Translations under genes and position numbers: made by a program
The notes under the pieces: generated by a model
The model's input: only the letters and a program-made list of their open reading frames with translations
What the model was told of the DNA's origin: nothing
Database searches by the model: none
DNA from: Streptomyces sp. CBMA152
GTDB taxonomy: Bacteria > Actinomycetota > Actinomycetes > Streptomycetales > Streptomycetaceae
Length of the DNA: 64,000 bases
Direction of reading: 5' to 3'
Assembly (NCBI RefSeq): GCF_014596475.1
Contig: NZ_MECJ01000007.1
Coordinates: forward strand, 1 to 64,000
Shown: positions 34,431 to 42,978 of the stretch, in pieces
Layout of the letters: each line of letters begins with the position of its first letter
Numbering within the stretch: position 1 is the stretch's first letter

Positions 34431-36257
34431 ATGTCAGCGACACCCCGGAAGAACCGCGGCGGCCGCGCCGGCCGCCGGGTCCTGGCGGCCGCCGCGGGAC
34501 TCACCACGCTCGGCGCGCTCGTCGCCGCGATGCCCGCCGCCGACGCCCACGACAAGGGGCACGGCCACCCGAAGCCCGCGCGGACGGTGGACGTCCAGCT
34601 GCTCTCCTTCAACGATCTGCACGGCAACCTGGAGCCGCCGGCCGGCTCGGCCGGGACCGTGGCCCAGAAGCAGGCCGACGGCACGGTGAAGTCCATACCG
34701 GCCGGTGGTGTCGAGTACTTGGCGACCTCGCTGCGCACCGCGCGCAAGGGCCACCCGTACTCGATCACCGCCGCCGCCGGTGACATGGTCGGCGCCAGCC
34801 CGCTGCTGTCGGGGCTCTTCCACGACGAGCCGACCATCGAGGCGCTGAACGACGTCCACCTCGATGTCACCTCGGTCGGCAACCACGAGTTCGACGAGGG
34901 CGCGGTCGAGCTCGCCCGGATGCAGAACGGCGGCTGTCACCCGGTCGAGGGCTGCTACGAGAAGGGAAAGAAGTTCCCGGGCGCGGACTTCCCGTATCTC
35001 GCGGCCAATGTGACCAGCGAGAAGACCGGCAAGCCGATCCTCAAGCCGTACACGGTGTGGAAGAAGAACGGCGTCAAGATCGGCTTCATCGGTGTGACCC
35101 TCAAGGGCACGCCGGACGTGGTGACCGCCGAGGGCGTCAAGGGCCTGAAGTTCCACGACGAGATCGAGACGATCAACAAGTACGCCAAGGAGCTCGACCG
35201 GCAGGGCGTGAAGTCCATCGTCGCCCTGATCCACGAGGGCGGGCTGCCGACGAGCAACGCGTACAACTACGACTGCGACTCGGCGGGTCCCGGCAGCGGT
35301 CTGTCCGGCCCGATCGTCGACATCGCCAAGGGCGTCACGCCCAAGGTGGACGCGCTGATCACCGGCCACACCCACACCGCGTACGCCTGCACCATCCCGG
35401 ACCCGGCGGGCAACCCGCGCATGGTCACCTCGGCGGCCTCCTACGGCAAGCTGTTCACCGAGACGACGCTGACGTACGACAAGCGGACCAAGGACATCGT
35501 CCGTACCGCCGTGAAGTCGCCGAAGTCCGTGAACCACATCGTCAGCCGTGACCAGGCCAAGGCGCCGGACATCAGCGCGCTGATCGCCCGCTGGAACAAG
35601 CTGGCCGCGCCGGTCGCGAACCGGCCGCAGGGCTACATCTCGGCCGACATCAACGGCCGTGGCTCCGAGGCGCCCGAGAAGCCGCTCGGCGACCTGATCG
35701 CGGACGCGCAGCTCGCGGGCCTCGCTCCGAGCGACAAGGGCGGCGCGCAGATCGCGTTCATGAACCCCGGAGGCATCCGCTCCGACCTCGTCTACAAGGC
35801 GAGCGGCAGCGAGGGCGACGGGGTGGTGACCTACGGCGAGGCGTTCACCGTCCAGCCGTTCACCAACATGATGAACGTCGTCTCCCTGACCGGCGCCCAG
35901 CTGATCCAGGGCCTCCAGCAGCAGGTCAGCGGCGGCAACCAGGCCGAGCCGAAGATCCTCCAGGTCTCGAAGGGCTTCACCTACTCGCTGGACATGACGA
36001 AGACGGGCGCGGCCCGGGTGCTCGTCGACACGGTGAAGCTGAACGGCGTCGCCATCGACCCGGCGAAGTCGTACCGCGTCGCGATGAACGCGTTCCTCGC
36101 GGGCGGCGGCGACGGCTTCACGGCACTCGGCCAGGGCACGAACAAGCTGGTCGGAGCCTCCGACCTGGACGTCTTCAACGCCTACCTGAAGGCGAACTCG
36201 TCGGCGTCCGCGCCGATCGCCCCGCCGGCCCAGAACCGGATCACGGTCGTGAAGTAG
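34431..36257 (+). CDS. Secreted 5'-nucleotidase / UDP-sugar hydrolase
   Basis: The 608-residue protein has an export signal with a twin-arginine-like start (KNRGGRAGRRVLAAAAG) and the two-domain 5'-nucleotidase build. Metal-binding motifs are LLSFNDLHGNLEPP, GDMVGASP, SVGNHEFDEG and TGHTHTAY. The C-terminal substrate domain has NPGGIRSDL and AFTVQPFTNMM. It releases phosphate from extracellular nucleotides, which suits the phosphate-rich neighbourhood. GGGGAGAG precedes the ATG. A strong terminator follows. Confidence 0.95.
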   Translation: MSATPRKNRGGRAGRRVLAAAAGLTTLGALVAAMPAADAHDKGHGHPKPARTVDVQLLSFNDLHGNLEPPAGSAGTVAQKQADGTVKSIPAGGVEYLATSLRTARKGHPYSITAAAGDMVGASPLLSGLFHDEPTIEALNDVHLDVTSVGNHEFDEGAVELARMQNGGCHPVEGCYEKGKKFPGADFPYLAANVTSEKTGKPILKPYTVWKKNGVKIGFIGVTLKGTPDVVTAEGVKGLKFHDEIETINKYAKELDRQGVKSIVALIHEGGLPTSNAYNYDCDSAGPGSGLSGPIVDIAKGVTPKVDALITGHTHTAYACTIPDPAGNPRMVTSAASYGKLFTETTLTYDKRTKDIVRTAVKSPKSVNHIVSRDQAKAPDISALIARWNKLAAPVANRPQGYISADINGRGSEAPEKPLGDLIADAQLAGLAPSDKGGAQIAFMNPGGIRSDLVYKASGSEGDGVVTYGEAFTVQPFTNMMNVVSLTGAQLIQGLQQQVSGGNQAEPKILQVSKGFTYSLDMTKTGAARVLVDTVKLNGVAIDPAKSYRVAMNAFLAGGGDGFTALGQGTNKLVGASDLDVFNAYLKANSSASAPIAPPAQNRITVVK

Positions 36258-36277
36258 TCAGTTCCGGTTTTACGTGA

Positions 36278-36314
36278 GGGGGCGGCGGGCCGTTTGGCTC
36301 GCCGCCCCTTTTTA
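36278..36314 (+). terminator. Rho-independent terminator after the 5'-nucleotidase
   Basis: GGGGCGGCGGGCC pairs with GGCTCGCCGCCCC around a GTTT loop, with a five-T run after it. It overlaps the 3' end of the convergent sensor kinase gene. Confidence 0.88.
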
Positions 36315-37733
36315 CGTGTACTCCGGCGGCGGGGTCGGGGCGCCCGGGAGGCGGATGGTGGCGACCGTGCCGGGGCCGTCCGGGGCCGGGCCGAGGCCGA
36401 TGGCGCCGCCCGCGTGCTCGACCGTACGGGCCACGATCGAGAGCCCGAGGCCCGAGCCGGGCAGTGAACGGGCCGACTGCGAGCGCCAGAACCGCTCGAA
36501 GACGTGCGGGAGTTCATCGGCCGGGATGCCGGGACCCTGGTCGCGCACGGTCAGCACACCCCGGTCGAGGGCGACCGTGATGGTGCCGCCGGGCGGGCTG
36601 AACTTCACCGCGTTGTCCAGCACGTTGACGACCGCGCGCTCCAGCTTCGCGGGCTCGGCCCGTACGTACCAGGGCGCGAGCTCGGCCGTGATGGTGAGCT
36701 CCGGGCCGCGCAGCCGGGCGCGGTCGAGGGCGATCCGGGTGATGTCGTGGAAGCCGACGACCTCCAGCGGCCCTTCGCGTACCGCGTCCGGCCGGGACAG
36801 CTCCTGCAAGTCGCCGATCAGGGAGGCGAGTTCGGACATCTGCGCCTTGACCGAGACCATCAGCGCCTTGCGGTCGGCGGGCGGGATGATCCGCCCGGTC
36901 TCGTCGCTGCGCGCGAGCAGCTCGACGTTGGTACGCAGCGAGGTCAGCGGGGTGCGCAGCTCGTGGCCCGCGTCGGCGATGAGCTGCGCCTGGCGGTCAC
37001 GGGAGGAGGCGAGGGCGGCGGTCATCGCGTTGAACGACCGCGACAGCCGGGCGATCTCGTCCTCGCCCTCGGCGGGGATACGGACGGTGAGGTCTTCCGT
37101 GCGGGCCACGTGCTCGACGGTGTCGGCCAGTTCGTCGACGGGGCGCAGCCCGGTCCGGGCGACCCAGAACCCGGCGATGCCCGCTCCGAGGGCGCCGACC
37201 CCGGCGACGACCGCGAGCACGAGGGTGAGCGTGTTCAGCTGGCTCGTGACCTCGGTGAGCGGCCGGGCGACGGTCAGCGCGCTGTTCGTGCCCCGGATCT
37301 GGGTGGTGAGCGCACGGTACTCGGTGCCGTCGGCGCCGGTGGTGTTGTGCGTCGTCTCGCGCTTGTGACCGGCGGCCACGGAAATGTCGGACGTGCCGAC
37401 GACGAGCGACTCCGTCCCCGCCAGGATGCAGCTCTGGCCGGTGTCGGTCACGACCTGGATCGTGTACTTGAACAGGCTCGGACGTTCCTGCGCGGGTGGC
37501 GGGGCGACCGTGCAGGCGCCCCTGCCGTACAGCTCCAGGACCTGGCGGTCGCCCGGCCGGTTGCTGCGCAACGCGCTGTCGAGCGAGTCGATCAGCGTGC
37601 TGCGGACGACGAACCAGCAGGCCAGCGCGGAGGCCGCGACCGCGACCGCGACGGCGGTGGCGACCAGCAGGGCCAGGCGCGAGCGCAGCGGCAGCCTGCG
37701 CAGCCGCCGCACGGCTCTGTTCACCGTTCTCAC
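36312..37733 (-). CDS. Sensor histidine kinase (MprB-like)
   Basis: The 473-residue kinase has membrane helices at about 19-43 and 168-192, a sensor domain of about 120 residues between them, a HAMP region, and the phospho-acceptor His257 in [13 protein letters not shown]. The ATPase domain shows [32 protein letters not shown] and GSGLGLSIV. It overlaps the response regulator gene by four bases. With the HtrA-like protease next to it, the set resembles mycobacterial MprAB-PepD, which senses envelope stress. The signal it detects is unknown. Confidence 0.93.
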   Translation of the reverse strand: MRTVNRAVRRLRRLPLRSRLALLVATAVAVAVAASALACWFVVRSTLIDSLDSALRSNRPGDRQVLELYGRGACTVAPPPAQERPSLFKYTIQVVTDTGQSCILAGTESLVVGTSDISVAAGHKRETTHNTTGADGTEYRALTTQIRGTNSALTVARPLTEVTSQLNTLTLVLAVVAGVGALGAGIAGFWVARTGLRPVDELADTVEHVARTEDLTVRIPAEGEDEIARLSRSFNAMTAALASSRDRQAQLIADAGHELRTPLTSLRTNVELLARSDETGRIIPPADRKALMVSVKAQMSELASLIGDLQELSRPDAVREGPLEVVGFHDITRIALDRARLRGPELTITAELAPWYVRAEPAKLERAVVNVLDNAVKFSPPGGTITVALDRGVLTVRDQGPGIPADELPHVFERFWRSQSARSLPGSGLGLSIVARTVEHAGGAIGLGPAPDGPGTVATIRLPGAPTPPPEYT

Positions 37734-38467
37734 TCCGCCCCGCCCGCACGCAGCGCGTACCCCACCCCGCGCACGGTGTGCACGACGCGCGGCTCGCCGC
37801 CCGCCTCGGTCTTGCGGCGCAGATACATGACGTACACGTCGAGGGAGTTGGACGACGGCTCGAAGTCGAAGCCCCAGACCGCCTTGAGGATCTGCTCGCG
37901 GGTCAGCACCTGGCGCGGATGGGCCAGGAACATCTCCAGGAGCGTGAACTCGGTACGGGTCAGCTCCACGACCCGCTCGCCCCGGGTCACCTCGCGGGTG
38001 GCGAGGTCCATACGGAGGTCGGCGAAGGTCAGGACGTTGTCGTCGTTCTCCTCGCCCGCGGTCGTCGGCGCCGCGTACGAGCTGCGGCGCAGCAGCGCGC
38101 GGATCCGGGCGAACAGCTCGTCCAGCTCGAACGGCTTGACCAGGTAGTCGTCGGCGCCCGCGTCGAGCCCGGTGACGCGGTCGCCGACCGTGTCGCGGGC
38201 GGTCAGCATCAGGACGGGCGTGGTGGACCCCGAGCCGCGCAGCCGCCGCGCGGCCGTGAGTCCGTCCATCCGGGGCATCTGGATGTCGAGGACGATCAGG
38301 TCCGGCTGGTACGCCTCCGCCTTGGCCAGCGCGTCCAGACCGTCGACGGCGACCTCCGTCCCGTACCCCTCGAAGGCGAGACTGCGCTGCAGCGCCTCGC
38401 GGACGGCGGGCTCGTCGTCGACGATCAGGATGCGCTGGGTGTCGTCCTCGGCGGGTGCGGGGCTCAT
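37730..38467 (-). CDS. OmpR-family response regulator (MprA-like)
   Basis: The receiver domain has the acidic pair in LIVDDEP, phospho-acceptor Asp61 in [13 protein letters not shown] and Lys in [15 protein letters not shown]. The C-terminal winged-helix domain contains [20 protein letters not shown] and [14 protein letters not shown]. It should bind DNA as a dimer and act with the kinase encoded next. The four-base overlap supports a two-gene unit downstream of the HtrA-like gene, from which it is separated by 84 bases. Confidence 0.94.
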   Translation of the reverse strand: MSPAPAEDDTQRILIVDDEPAVREALQRSLAFEGYGTEVAVDGLDALAKAEAYQPDLIVLDIQMPRMDGLTAARRLRGSGSTTPVLMLTARDTVGDRVTGLDAGADDYLVKPFELDELFARIRALLRRSSYAAPTTAGEENDDNVLTFADLRMDLATREVTRGERVVELTRTEFTLLEMFLAHPRQVLTREQILKAVWGFDFEPSSNSLDVYVMYLRRKTEAGGEPRVVHTVRGVGYALRAGGAE

Positions 38468-38551
38468 CGGTGTGGGGTCTTCCTCGGGGGCGAGTGTCGG
38501 GGTGTACGGGTTCGCGCTGTCCAGCGTCGCATGCCGGACGGCCGCCGGGCG

Positions 38552-39682
38552 TCAGCTGTTGGCGCCGCTGCCGCCGCCGGAGCCGCTGCCCGACCGCAGG
38601 CTGTCGAGGTCGGCCTTCACGGTGTTGATCGGGATGGCGAACCCGAGCCCGACACTACCGGCCGACGAGCTGGAGGCACTGGCGGAACTCGGGCTGTACA
38701 TGGCCGAGTTGATGCCGATGATGTTGCCGTTCATGTCGATGAGCGCGCCGCCGGAGTTGCCCGGGTTGAGGGAGGCGTCGGTCTGGATGGCCTTGTACGT
38801 GGTCTTCGAGGAGCCGGTGTCGCCGTTGAACTGCTGCCCGCCGAACTCGAACGGCCAGCCGCCGCGTCCCCGTCCCTGGCCCTGCCCCTGTGTGTCTCCC
38901 TGCCCCTGGCCCTGCCCCTGCTCCTTGGCGACGGTGACGTCGCGGTTGAGGGCGGAGACGATGCCGCTGGTGACGGTGCCGGTCAGGCCCTCGGGGGAGC
39001 CGATCGCGACGACCTGGTCGCCGACCTTGAGGTTGTCGGAGTTGCCGAGGCTGGCGGGCTTCAGACCGCTCGCGCCCTGCACCTTGATGAGCGCGAGGTC
39101 CTTGTCGGGGTCGGTGCCGACGACACTCGCGGTGTACGTCTTGCCGTCGCTGGTACGCACCTTGACCTGGTCGGACCCGGCGACGACGTGGTTGTTGGTG
39201 ATGATCTCGCCGCCCGCGGTGACGATCACGCCGGAGCCGGTGGACTCGCCGGAGGACGAGGTCGCGCTGATCTCCACGATGCTGGGCGAGACGGCCTGGG
39301 CGACCCCGGCGACGGTGCCGTTGGTGCTCCTGGAGGCGTTGGTGCCGCTGACGCCGGGGGCGCTGGCGGTGGTGCCGTTGCCGGCCCACCGCTCTATGAG
39401 CGTGGCGGTCCCGCCGCCGACGGCCGCAGCGGCGATGGCGACGGCGGCGATGAGCCCGACGGAGCGGCGGGCGCGGCGGGGGCGGGGGCCGTCGGGGGCG
39501 CCTGCGGGGGTGCCCGCCAGGTTGCCCGGGGGCACGTCCCCGTGTCCCCCTCCGGGCCAGATGGTGGTCCCGGGCCCGGCGTGCACGGGCGCGGCGGGCT
39601 CGTACGGCGGCGGGGGCGGGTAGGCCCCGGACGCCTGCGGAAACGGCTGCGGCTGCTGCGGCTCGTGCTCGGGGAGGCTCAT
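38552..39682 (-). CDS. HtrA/DegP-like membrane-anchored serine protease without a PDZ domain
   Basis: A Pro-rich cytoplasmic tail of about 130 residues is followed by one membrane helix (SVGLIAAVAIAAAAVGGGTATL) and a trypsin-like domain with His in ITNNHVVAG, Asp in KDLALIKV and Ser in NPGNSGGAL. The protein ends shortly after the protease domain in LRSGSGSGGGSGANS, so the usual HtrA PDZ domain is absent. The ATG at 39682 has GAAGG upstream; a GTG nine bases earlier is possible. It leads the unit with the response regulator and kinase genes, a probable extracytoplasmic quality-control module. Confidence 0.9.
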   Translation of the reverse strand: MSLPEHEPQQPQPFPQASGAYPPPPPYEPAAPVHAGPGTTIWPGGGHGDVPPGNLAGTPAGAPDGPRPRRARRSVGLIAAVAIAAAAVGGGTATLIERWAGNGTTASAPGVSGTNASRSTNGTVAGVAQAVSPSIVEISATSSSGESTGSGVIVTAGGEIITNNHVVAGSDQVKVRTSDGKTYTASVVGTDPDKDLALIKVQGASGLKPASLGNSDNLKVGDQVVAIGSPEGLTGTVTSGIVSALNRDVTVAKEQGQGQGQGDTQGQGQGRGRGGWPFEFGGQQFNGDTGSSKTTYKAIQTDASLNPGNSGGALIDMNGNIIGINSAMYSPSSASASSSSAGSVGLGFAIPINTVKADLDSLRSGSGSGGGSGANS

Positions 39683-40059
39683 GTCCTTCACCTTCGCGGC
39701 GCTTGATGAGAGCCGTCTGAGGACGGGGTGAGAAGCCCGGCAGAACCGTGTTTGCCCGAAATAAAGAGCCCCACGGCGGATCGTGCTGGGTTGCTCGCGC
39801 AGTTCCCCGCGCCCCTAGGAGGGCCCGAAGGGCCCATTAAGGGGCGCGGGGAACTGCGCGACAAGCCCCCACCGGTGGTCAGTCAAAGAACCCGGCCGCC
39901 CGCCCAGGGCTTTCGGGAAGGGGCGGGGTGGGGACTGCCCGCCGCAGGCGGGGCGCGCGGGGATCGGGGCGCAGCCCCGGCAGGGGGTCCGGGGGCGTAG
40001 CCCCAGGCGCGGGCAGGTGGGGCCTCGAACATGCGCGCGCCAGCGGATAGCCTCCCGCC
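39683..40059. repeat. Intergenic region with an inverted repeat pair
   Basis: This 377-base divergent region contains two copies of the dispersed repeat in opposite orientation: 39789-39815 (TCGCGCAGTTCCCCGCGCCC core) and 39841-39868 (GGGGCGCGGGGAACTGCGCG core). Together they can form a large hairpin centred on GGGCCCGAAGGGCCC. The rest is GC-rich with short G/C runs, and no gene is supported. It must hold the promoters of the HtrA-like and Nudix genes. Confidence 0.75.
39789..39868. repeat. Inverted pair of the dispersed 28-base repeat
   Basis: The plus-strand copy (39789-39815) and the minus-strand copy (39841-39868) face each other with 25 bases between them. The spacer GGGCCCGAAGGGCCC is itself palindromic, so the whole unit can fold into one long hairpin. 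Confidence 0.85.
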
Positions 40060-40935
40060 ATGCCCAATGGTCAGTGGTACCCGCCGGAATGGCCCGACCG
40101 GATCCGCGCCCTCGCCCACGGCGACCTGGTCCCCGTACAACCCCGCCGCGCCGCAACAGTCCTCCTCCTGCGGGCACGGCAGGACACCCTCGCCGTACAC
40201 ATGCTCCGCCGCCGCACCTCCATGGCCTTCGCCGCCGGCGCGTACGCGTACCCCGGCGGCGGCGTGGACCCCCGCGACGACGCACACCGCATCGGCTGGG
40301 CCGGCCCGACCAGAGAGACGTGGGCGGAACGCCTGGGCGTGGGCCCCGACGACGCCCAGGCGATCGTCTGCGCCGCCGTCCGCGAGACGTACGAGGAGTC
40401 CGGCGTCCTCCTCGCCGGCCCCGACGCCGAGAGCGTCGTCGGCGACACCACCGGCGACGACTGGGAGGCCGACCGCCTCGCCCTCGTCGCCCGCGACCTC
40501 TCCTTCGCCGAGTTCCTGGACCGCCGCGGCCTCGTCCTGCGCTCGGACCTGCTCGGCGCGTGGGCGCGCTGGATCACCCCCGAGTTCGAGCCGAAGCGGT
40601 ACGACACCTGGTTCTTCGTCGCCGCGCTCCCCGAGGGCCAGCGCACCCGCAACGCCTCCACCGAGGCCGACCGCACGGTGTGGATCGGCCCCGCCGAGGC
40701 CACCGCCGGGTACGACCGGGGCGAGCTCCTGATGATGCCCCCGACCGTCTCGACCCTGCGCGCCCTCCTCCCGTACGCCACCCCCGCCCAGGCCCTGGCC
40801 GCCTCGGCGACCCGTGACCTCACCCCCGTACTCGCCCGGGCGAGCCTCGGCGACGACGGCGAGATCGTGCTGAGCTGGCCCGGCCACGACGAGTTCACCA
40901 AGCACATCCACACCGCCGAAGGAACAACCTCATGA
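40060..40935 (+). CDS. Nudix hydrolase, NUDT19/CoA-diphosphatase-like
   Basis: The 291-residue protein has a long insertion between the start of the Nudix fold (FAAGAYAYPGGGVDPRD) and its core helix AAVRETYEESGVLLAG, the build of NUDT19-type hydrolases. The core keeps the catalytic RE..EE residues. The insertion covers about 60 residues and includes WARWITPEFEPKRYDTWFF. TAGCCT ends six bases before the ATG with no ribosome binding site, suggesting a leaderless transcript. It heads a chain of overlapping starts that leads to the metallo-hydrolase gene. Confidence 0.88.
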   Translation: MPNGQWYPPEWPDRIRALAHGDLVPVQPRRAATVLLLRARQDTLAVHMLRRRTSMAFAAGAYAYPGGGVDPRDDAHRIGWAGPTRETWAERLGVGPDDAQAIVCAAVRETYEESGVLLAGPDAESVVGDTTGDDWEADRLALVARDLSFAEFLDRRGLVLRSDLLGAWARWITPEFEPKRYDTWFFVAALPEGQRTRNASTEADRTVWIGPAEATAGYDRGELLMMPPTVSTLRALLPYATPAQALAASATRDLTPVLARASLGDDGEIVLSWPGHDEFTKHIHTAEGTTS

Positions 40936-40982
40936 CGCAACCAGCCGCCCCCCACGGCTCGATGGAAGGCACCACGGCGTGA
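40932..40982 (+). CDS. Possible 16-residue coupled leader peptide
   Basis: An ATG overlaps the Nudix stop as ATGA, and the frame runs to a TGA at 40980-40982 that itself overlaps a GTG. The peptide would be MTQPAAPHGSMEGTTA. It may only be a relay for translational coupling or a remnant of a duplication. There is no independent evidence that it is made. Confidence 0.2.
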   Translation: MTQPAAPHGSMEGTTA

Positions 40983-41104
40983 CCGACGCAGCCGCCCGCT
41001 TCTCTCTTCGTGCGCCCCTCGCACCGCTGCGCGGGCTTCGGGTCGCTGTGCCGGCCTCCGACCGGCGGTCCGGCCTGTTCTCGATGGAAGGTGCCCCCGC
41101 GTGA
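40979..41104 (+). CDS. Possible 41-residue coupled small ORF
   Basis: A GTG overlapping the preceding TGA opens a frame that ends at a TGA overlapping the GTG of the metallo-hydrolase gene. Its first 18 bases, GTGACCGACGCAGCCGCC, are identical to the start of that gene, and the preceding TCGATGGAAGG is repeated too. The frame therefore looks like a duplicated gene start with a spacer inserted. Whether it is translated is unknown. Confidence 0.25.
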   Translation: MTDAAARFSLRAPLAPLRGLRVAVPASDRRSGLFSMEGAPA

Positions 41105-41931
41105 CCGACGCAGCCGCCCTCCCCGGCCAGCCGCGTGGCGGGGTGCTCTCCGGGCCCGCCACCGACCGTGCCGTCAACGTCCTCGCGCCCAACGCGTCCG
41201 CGATGACCCTCGACGGCACCAACACCTGGATCGTGGCCGAGCCCGACTCGGACCTCGCGGTCGTCATCGATCCCGGGCCGCTCGACGACGCCCATCTGCA
41301 GAGCGTCGTCGAGACCGCCGAGCGGATGGGCAAGCGGGTCGCGCTCACCCTGCTCACCCACGGCCACCCCGACCACGCCGAGGGCGCGGCCCGCTTCGCC
41401 GAGCTGACGCGTACGCACGTACGCGCCCTGGACCCGGCGTTGCGCCTCGGCGACGAGGGCCTCGCGGCCGGTGACGTGATCACCACCGGCGGTCTGGAGA
41501 TGTGGGTGGTGCCCACGCCCGGCCACACCGCCGACTCCCTCTGCTTCCATCTCCCCGCCGACCGGGCCGTGTTGACGGGTGACACGGTCCTCGGGCGCGG
41601 CACGACCGTCGTCGCGCACCCCGACGGCCGCCTCGGCGACTACCTCGACTCACTGCGCCGGCTGCGCTCGCTGACGGTCGACGACGGCGTGCGCACCGTA
41701 CTGCCGGGGCACGGTCCGGTCCTCGACGACGCCCAGGGCGTCATCGAGTTCTACCTGGCCCACCGGGCCCACCGGCTGGCCCAGGTGGAGACGGCCGTGG
41801 AGGCCGGCCACACCACGGCGGCGGACGTGGTGGCCCGTGTCTACGCGGACGTCGACCGTTCCCTGTGGCCGGCCGCCGAACTCTCCGTACGCGCCCAGCT
41901 GGAGTACCTGCGCGAGCACGGCCTCATCTAG
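41101..41931 (+). CDS. Metallo-beta-lactamase-fold hydrolase
   Basis: The 276-residue protein has the zinc motif LTHGHPDHAEG, the later ligands PGHTADSLC and TGDTVLG, and GHGPVL, all typical of the MBL fold. The C-terminal helical region (AHRLAQVETAVEAG onward, ending in LEYLREHGLI) is that of LACTB2-like hydrolases or nucleases. The substrate is unknown. In mycobacteria the corresponding gene sits beside crp in the same order (Rv3677c, from memory). The start is taken as the second GTG copy, which lies in frame with the enzyme. Confidence 0.9.
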   Translation: MTDAAALPGQPRGGVLSGPATDRAVNVLAPNASAMTLDGTNTWIVAEPDSDLAVVIDPGPLDDAHLQSVVETAERMGKRVALTLLTHGHPDHAEGAARFAELTRTHVRALDPALRLGDEGLAAGDVITTGGLEMWVVPTPGHTADSLCFHLPADRAVLTGDTVLGRGTTVVAHPDGRLGDYLDSLRRLRSLTVDDGVRTVLPGHGPVLDDAQGVIEFYLAHRAHRLAQVETAVEAGHTTAADVVARVYADVDRSLWPAAELSVRAQLEYLREHGLI

Positions 41932-41936
41932 CAACC

Positions 41937-41960
41937 CCCCGCGCCCACAGGGGCGCGGGG
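41937..41960. terminator. Hairpin after the metallo-hydrolase gene
   Basis: CCCCGCGCCC pairs with GGGCGCGGGG around ACAG, six bases after the stop codon. There is no T run. It probably ends the metallo-hydrolase transcript. Confidence 0.7.
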
Positions 41961-42063
41961 CTGTGTCGATTTGCGGCTCCGCCGCGTGGGCGCGACCAGC
42001 CACGCACGGTCCGCAGCCGGTCACGTACACAAAGCTAGACCCGACCACTGACAACGCCGATGG

Positions 42064-42090
42064 GCCCGCCTCCCCGAGGGGAAAGCGGGC
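42064..42090. terminator. Hairpin after crp
   Basis: GCCCGCC-TCCCC and GGGGA-AAGCGGGC form an imperfect stem between the convergent metallo-hydrolase and crp genes, about 30 bases beyond the crp stop. It is a likely terminator for crp. Confidence 0.6.
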
Positions 42091-42121
42091 TCATCAACAC
42101 GTACAGGCAGAAGCAGGCGCG

Positions 42122-42796
42122 TCAGCGCGACCGCTTGGCCAGCCGCTCGACGTCCAGCAGGATCACCGCGCGGGCCTCAAGCCGCAGCCACCCGCGCTGC
42201 GCGAAGTCCGCGAGGGCCTTGTTGACCGTCTCGCGGGACGCGCCGACCAGCTGGGCCAGCTCTTCCTGCGTCAGGTCGTGCACCACGTGGATGCCCTCCT
42301 CCGACTGCACGCCGAAGCGGCGCGACAGGTCGAGGAGCGCACGGGCGACGCGGCCCGGGACGTCCGAGAAGACCAGGTCGGACATCTGGTCGTTGGTCTT
42401 GCGCAGTCGGCGGGCGACGGCGCGCAGCAGCGCCGTGGCCACCTCCGGGCGCGCGTTCAGCCAGGGCTGCAGGTCGCCGTGGCCCAGGCCCAGCAGCTTG
42501 ACCTCGGTCAGCGCGGTCGCCGTGGCGGTGCGCGGGCCCGGGTCGAACAGCGACAGCTCGCCGATCAGCTCGCCGGGGCCCAGGACGGCCAGCATGTTCT
42601 CGCGGCCGTCGGGCGAGGTGCGGTGGAGCTTGACCTTGCCCTCGGTGACCACGTAGAGGCGGTCGCCGGGGTCGCCCTCGTGGAAGAGGGCGTCGCCGCG
42701 GGCGAGCGTCACCTCACTCATCGAGGCGCGGAGCTCCGCGGCCTGCTCATCATCGAGCGCCGCGAAGAGCGGGGCGCGCCGCAGAACGTCGTCCAC
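42122..42796 (-). CDS. crp: Crp/Fnr-family transcription regulator, Streptomyces Crp
   Basis: The 224-residue protein starts at a GTG with AAGGAGAG upstream; this length matches Streptomyces Crp as I remember it. The cyclic-nucleotide domain has LFHEGDPGDRLYVVTEGKVKL and the phosphate-binding cassette PGELIGELSLFDPGPRTATA. The HTH domain has TQEELAQLVGASRETVNKAL. Crp affects germination, development and secondary metabolism in Streptomyces. It is divergent from nth, and the gap of about 180 bases must hold both promoters. Confidence 0.96.
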   Translation of the reverse strand: MDDVLRRAPLFAALDDEQAAELRASMSEVTLARGDALFHEGDPGDRLYVVTEGKVKLHRTSPDGRENMLAVLGPGELIGELSLFDPGPRTATATALTEVKLLGLGHGDLQPWLNARPEVATALLRAVARRLRKTNDQMSDLVFSDVPGRVARALLDLSRRFGVQSEEGIHVVHDLTQEELAQLVGASRETVNKALADFAQRGWLRLEARAVILLDVERLAKRSR

Positions 42797-42978
42797 GAGT
42801 TCTCTCCTTGTCGACCGGTACAGGGGACCGTGCTCCCCATTTTGCCGGACGGGGTAAACAGTGCGATCAATCACAAGGATGACGCACCCGGGCGCCGGAC
42901 TGTGCGGCAGGGGGCCGATTGGGGTGCTGATTCGCTGTGGCCGGGGCGGATGTCAGTGCGTGGCTTTAGGCTGGCCGG

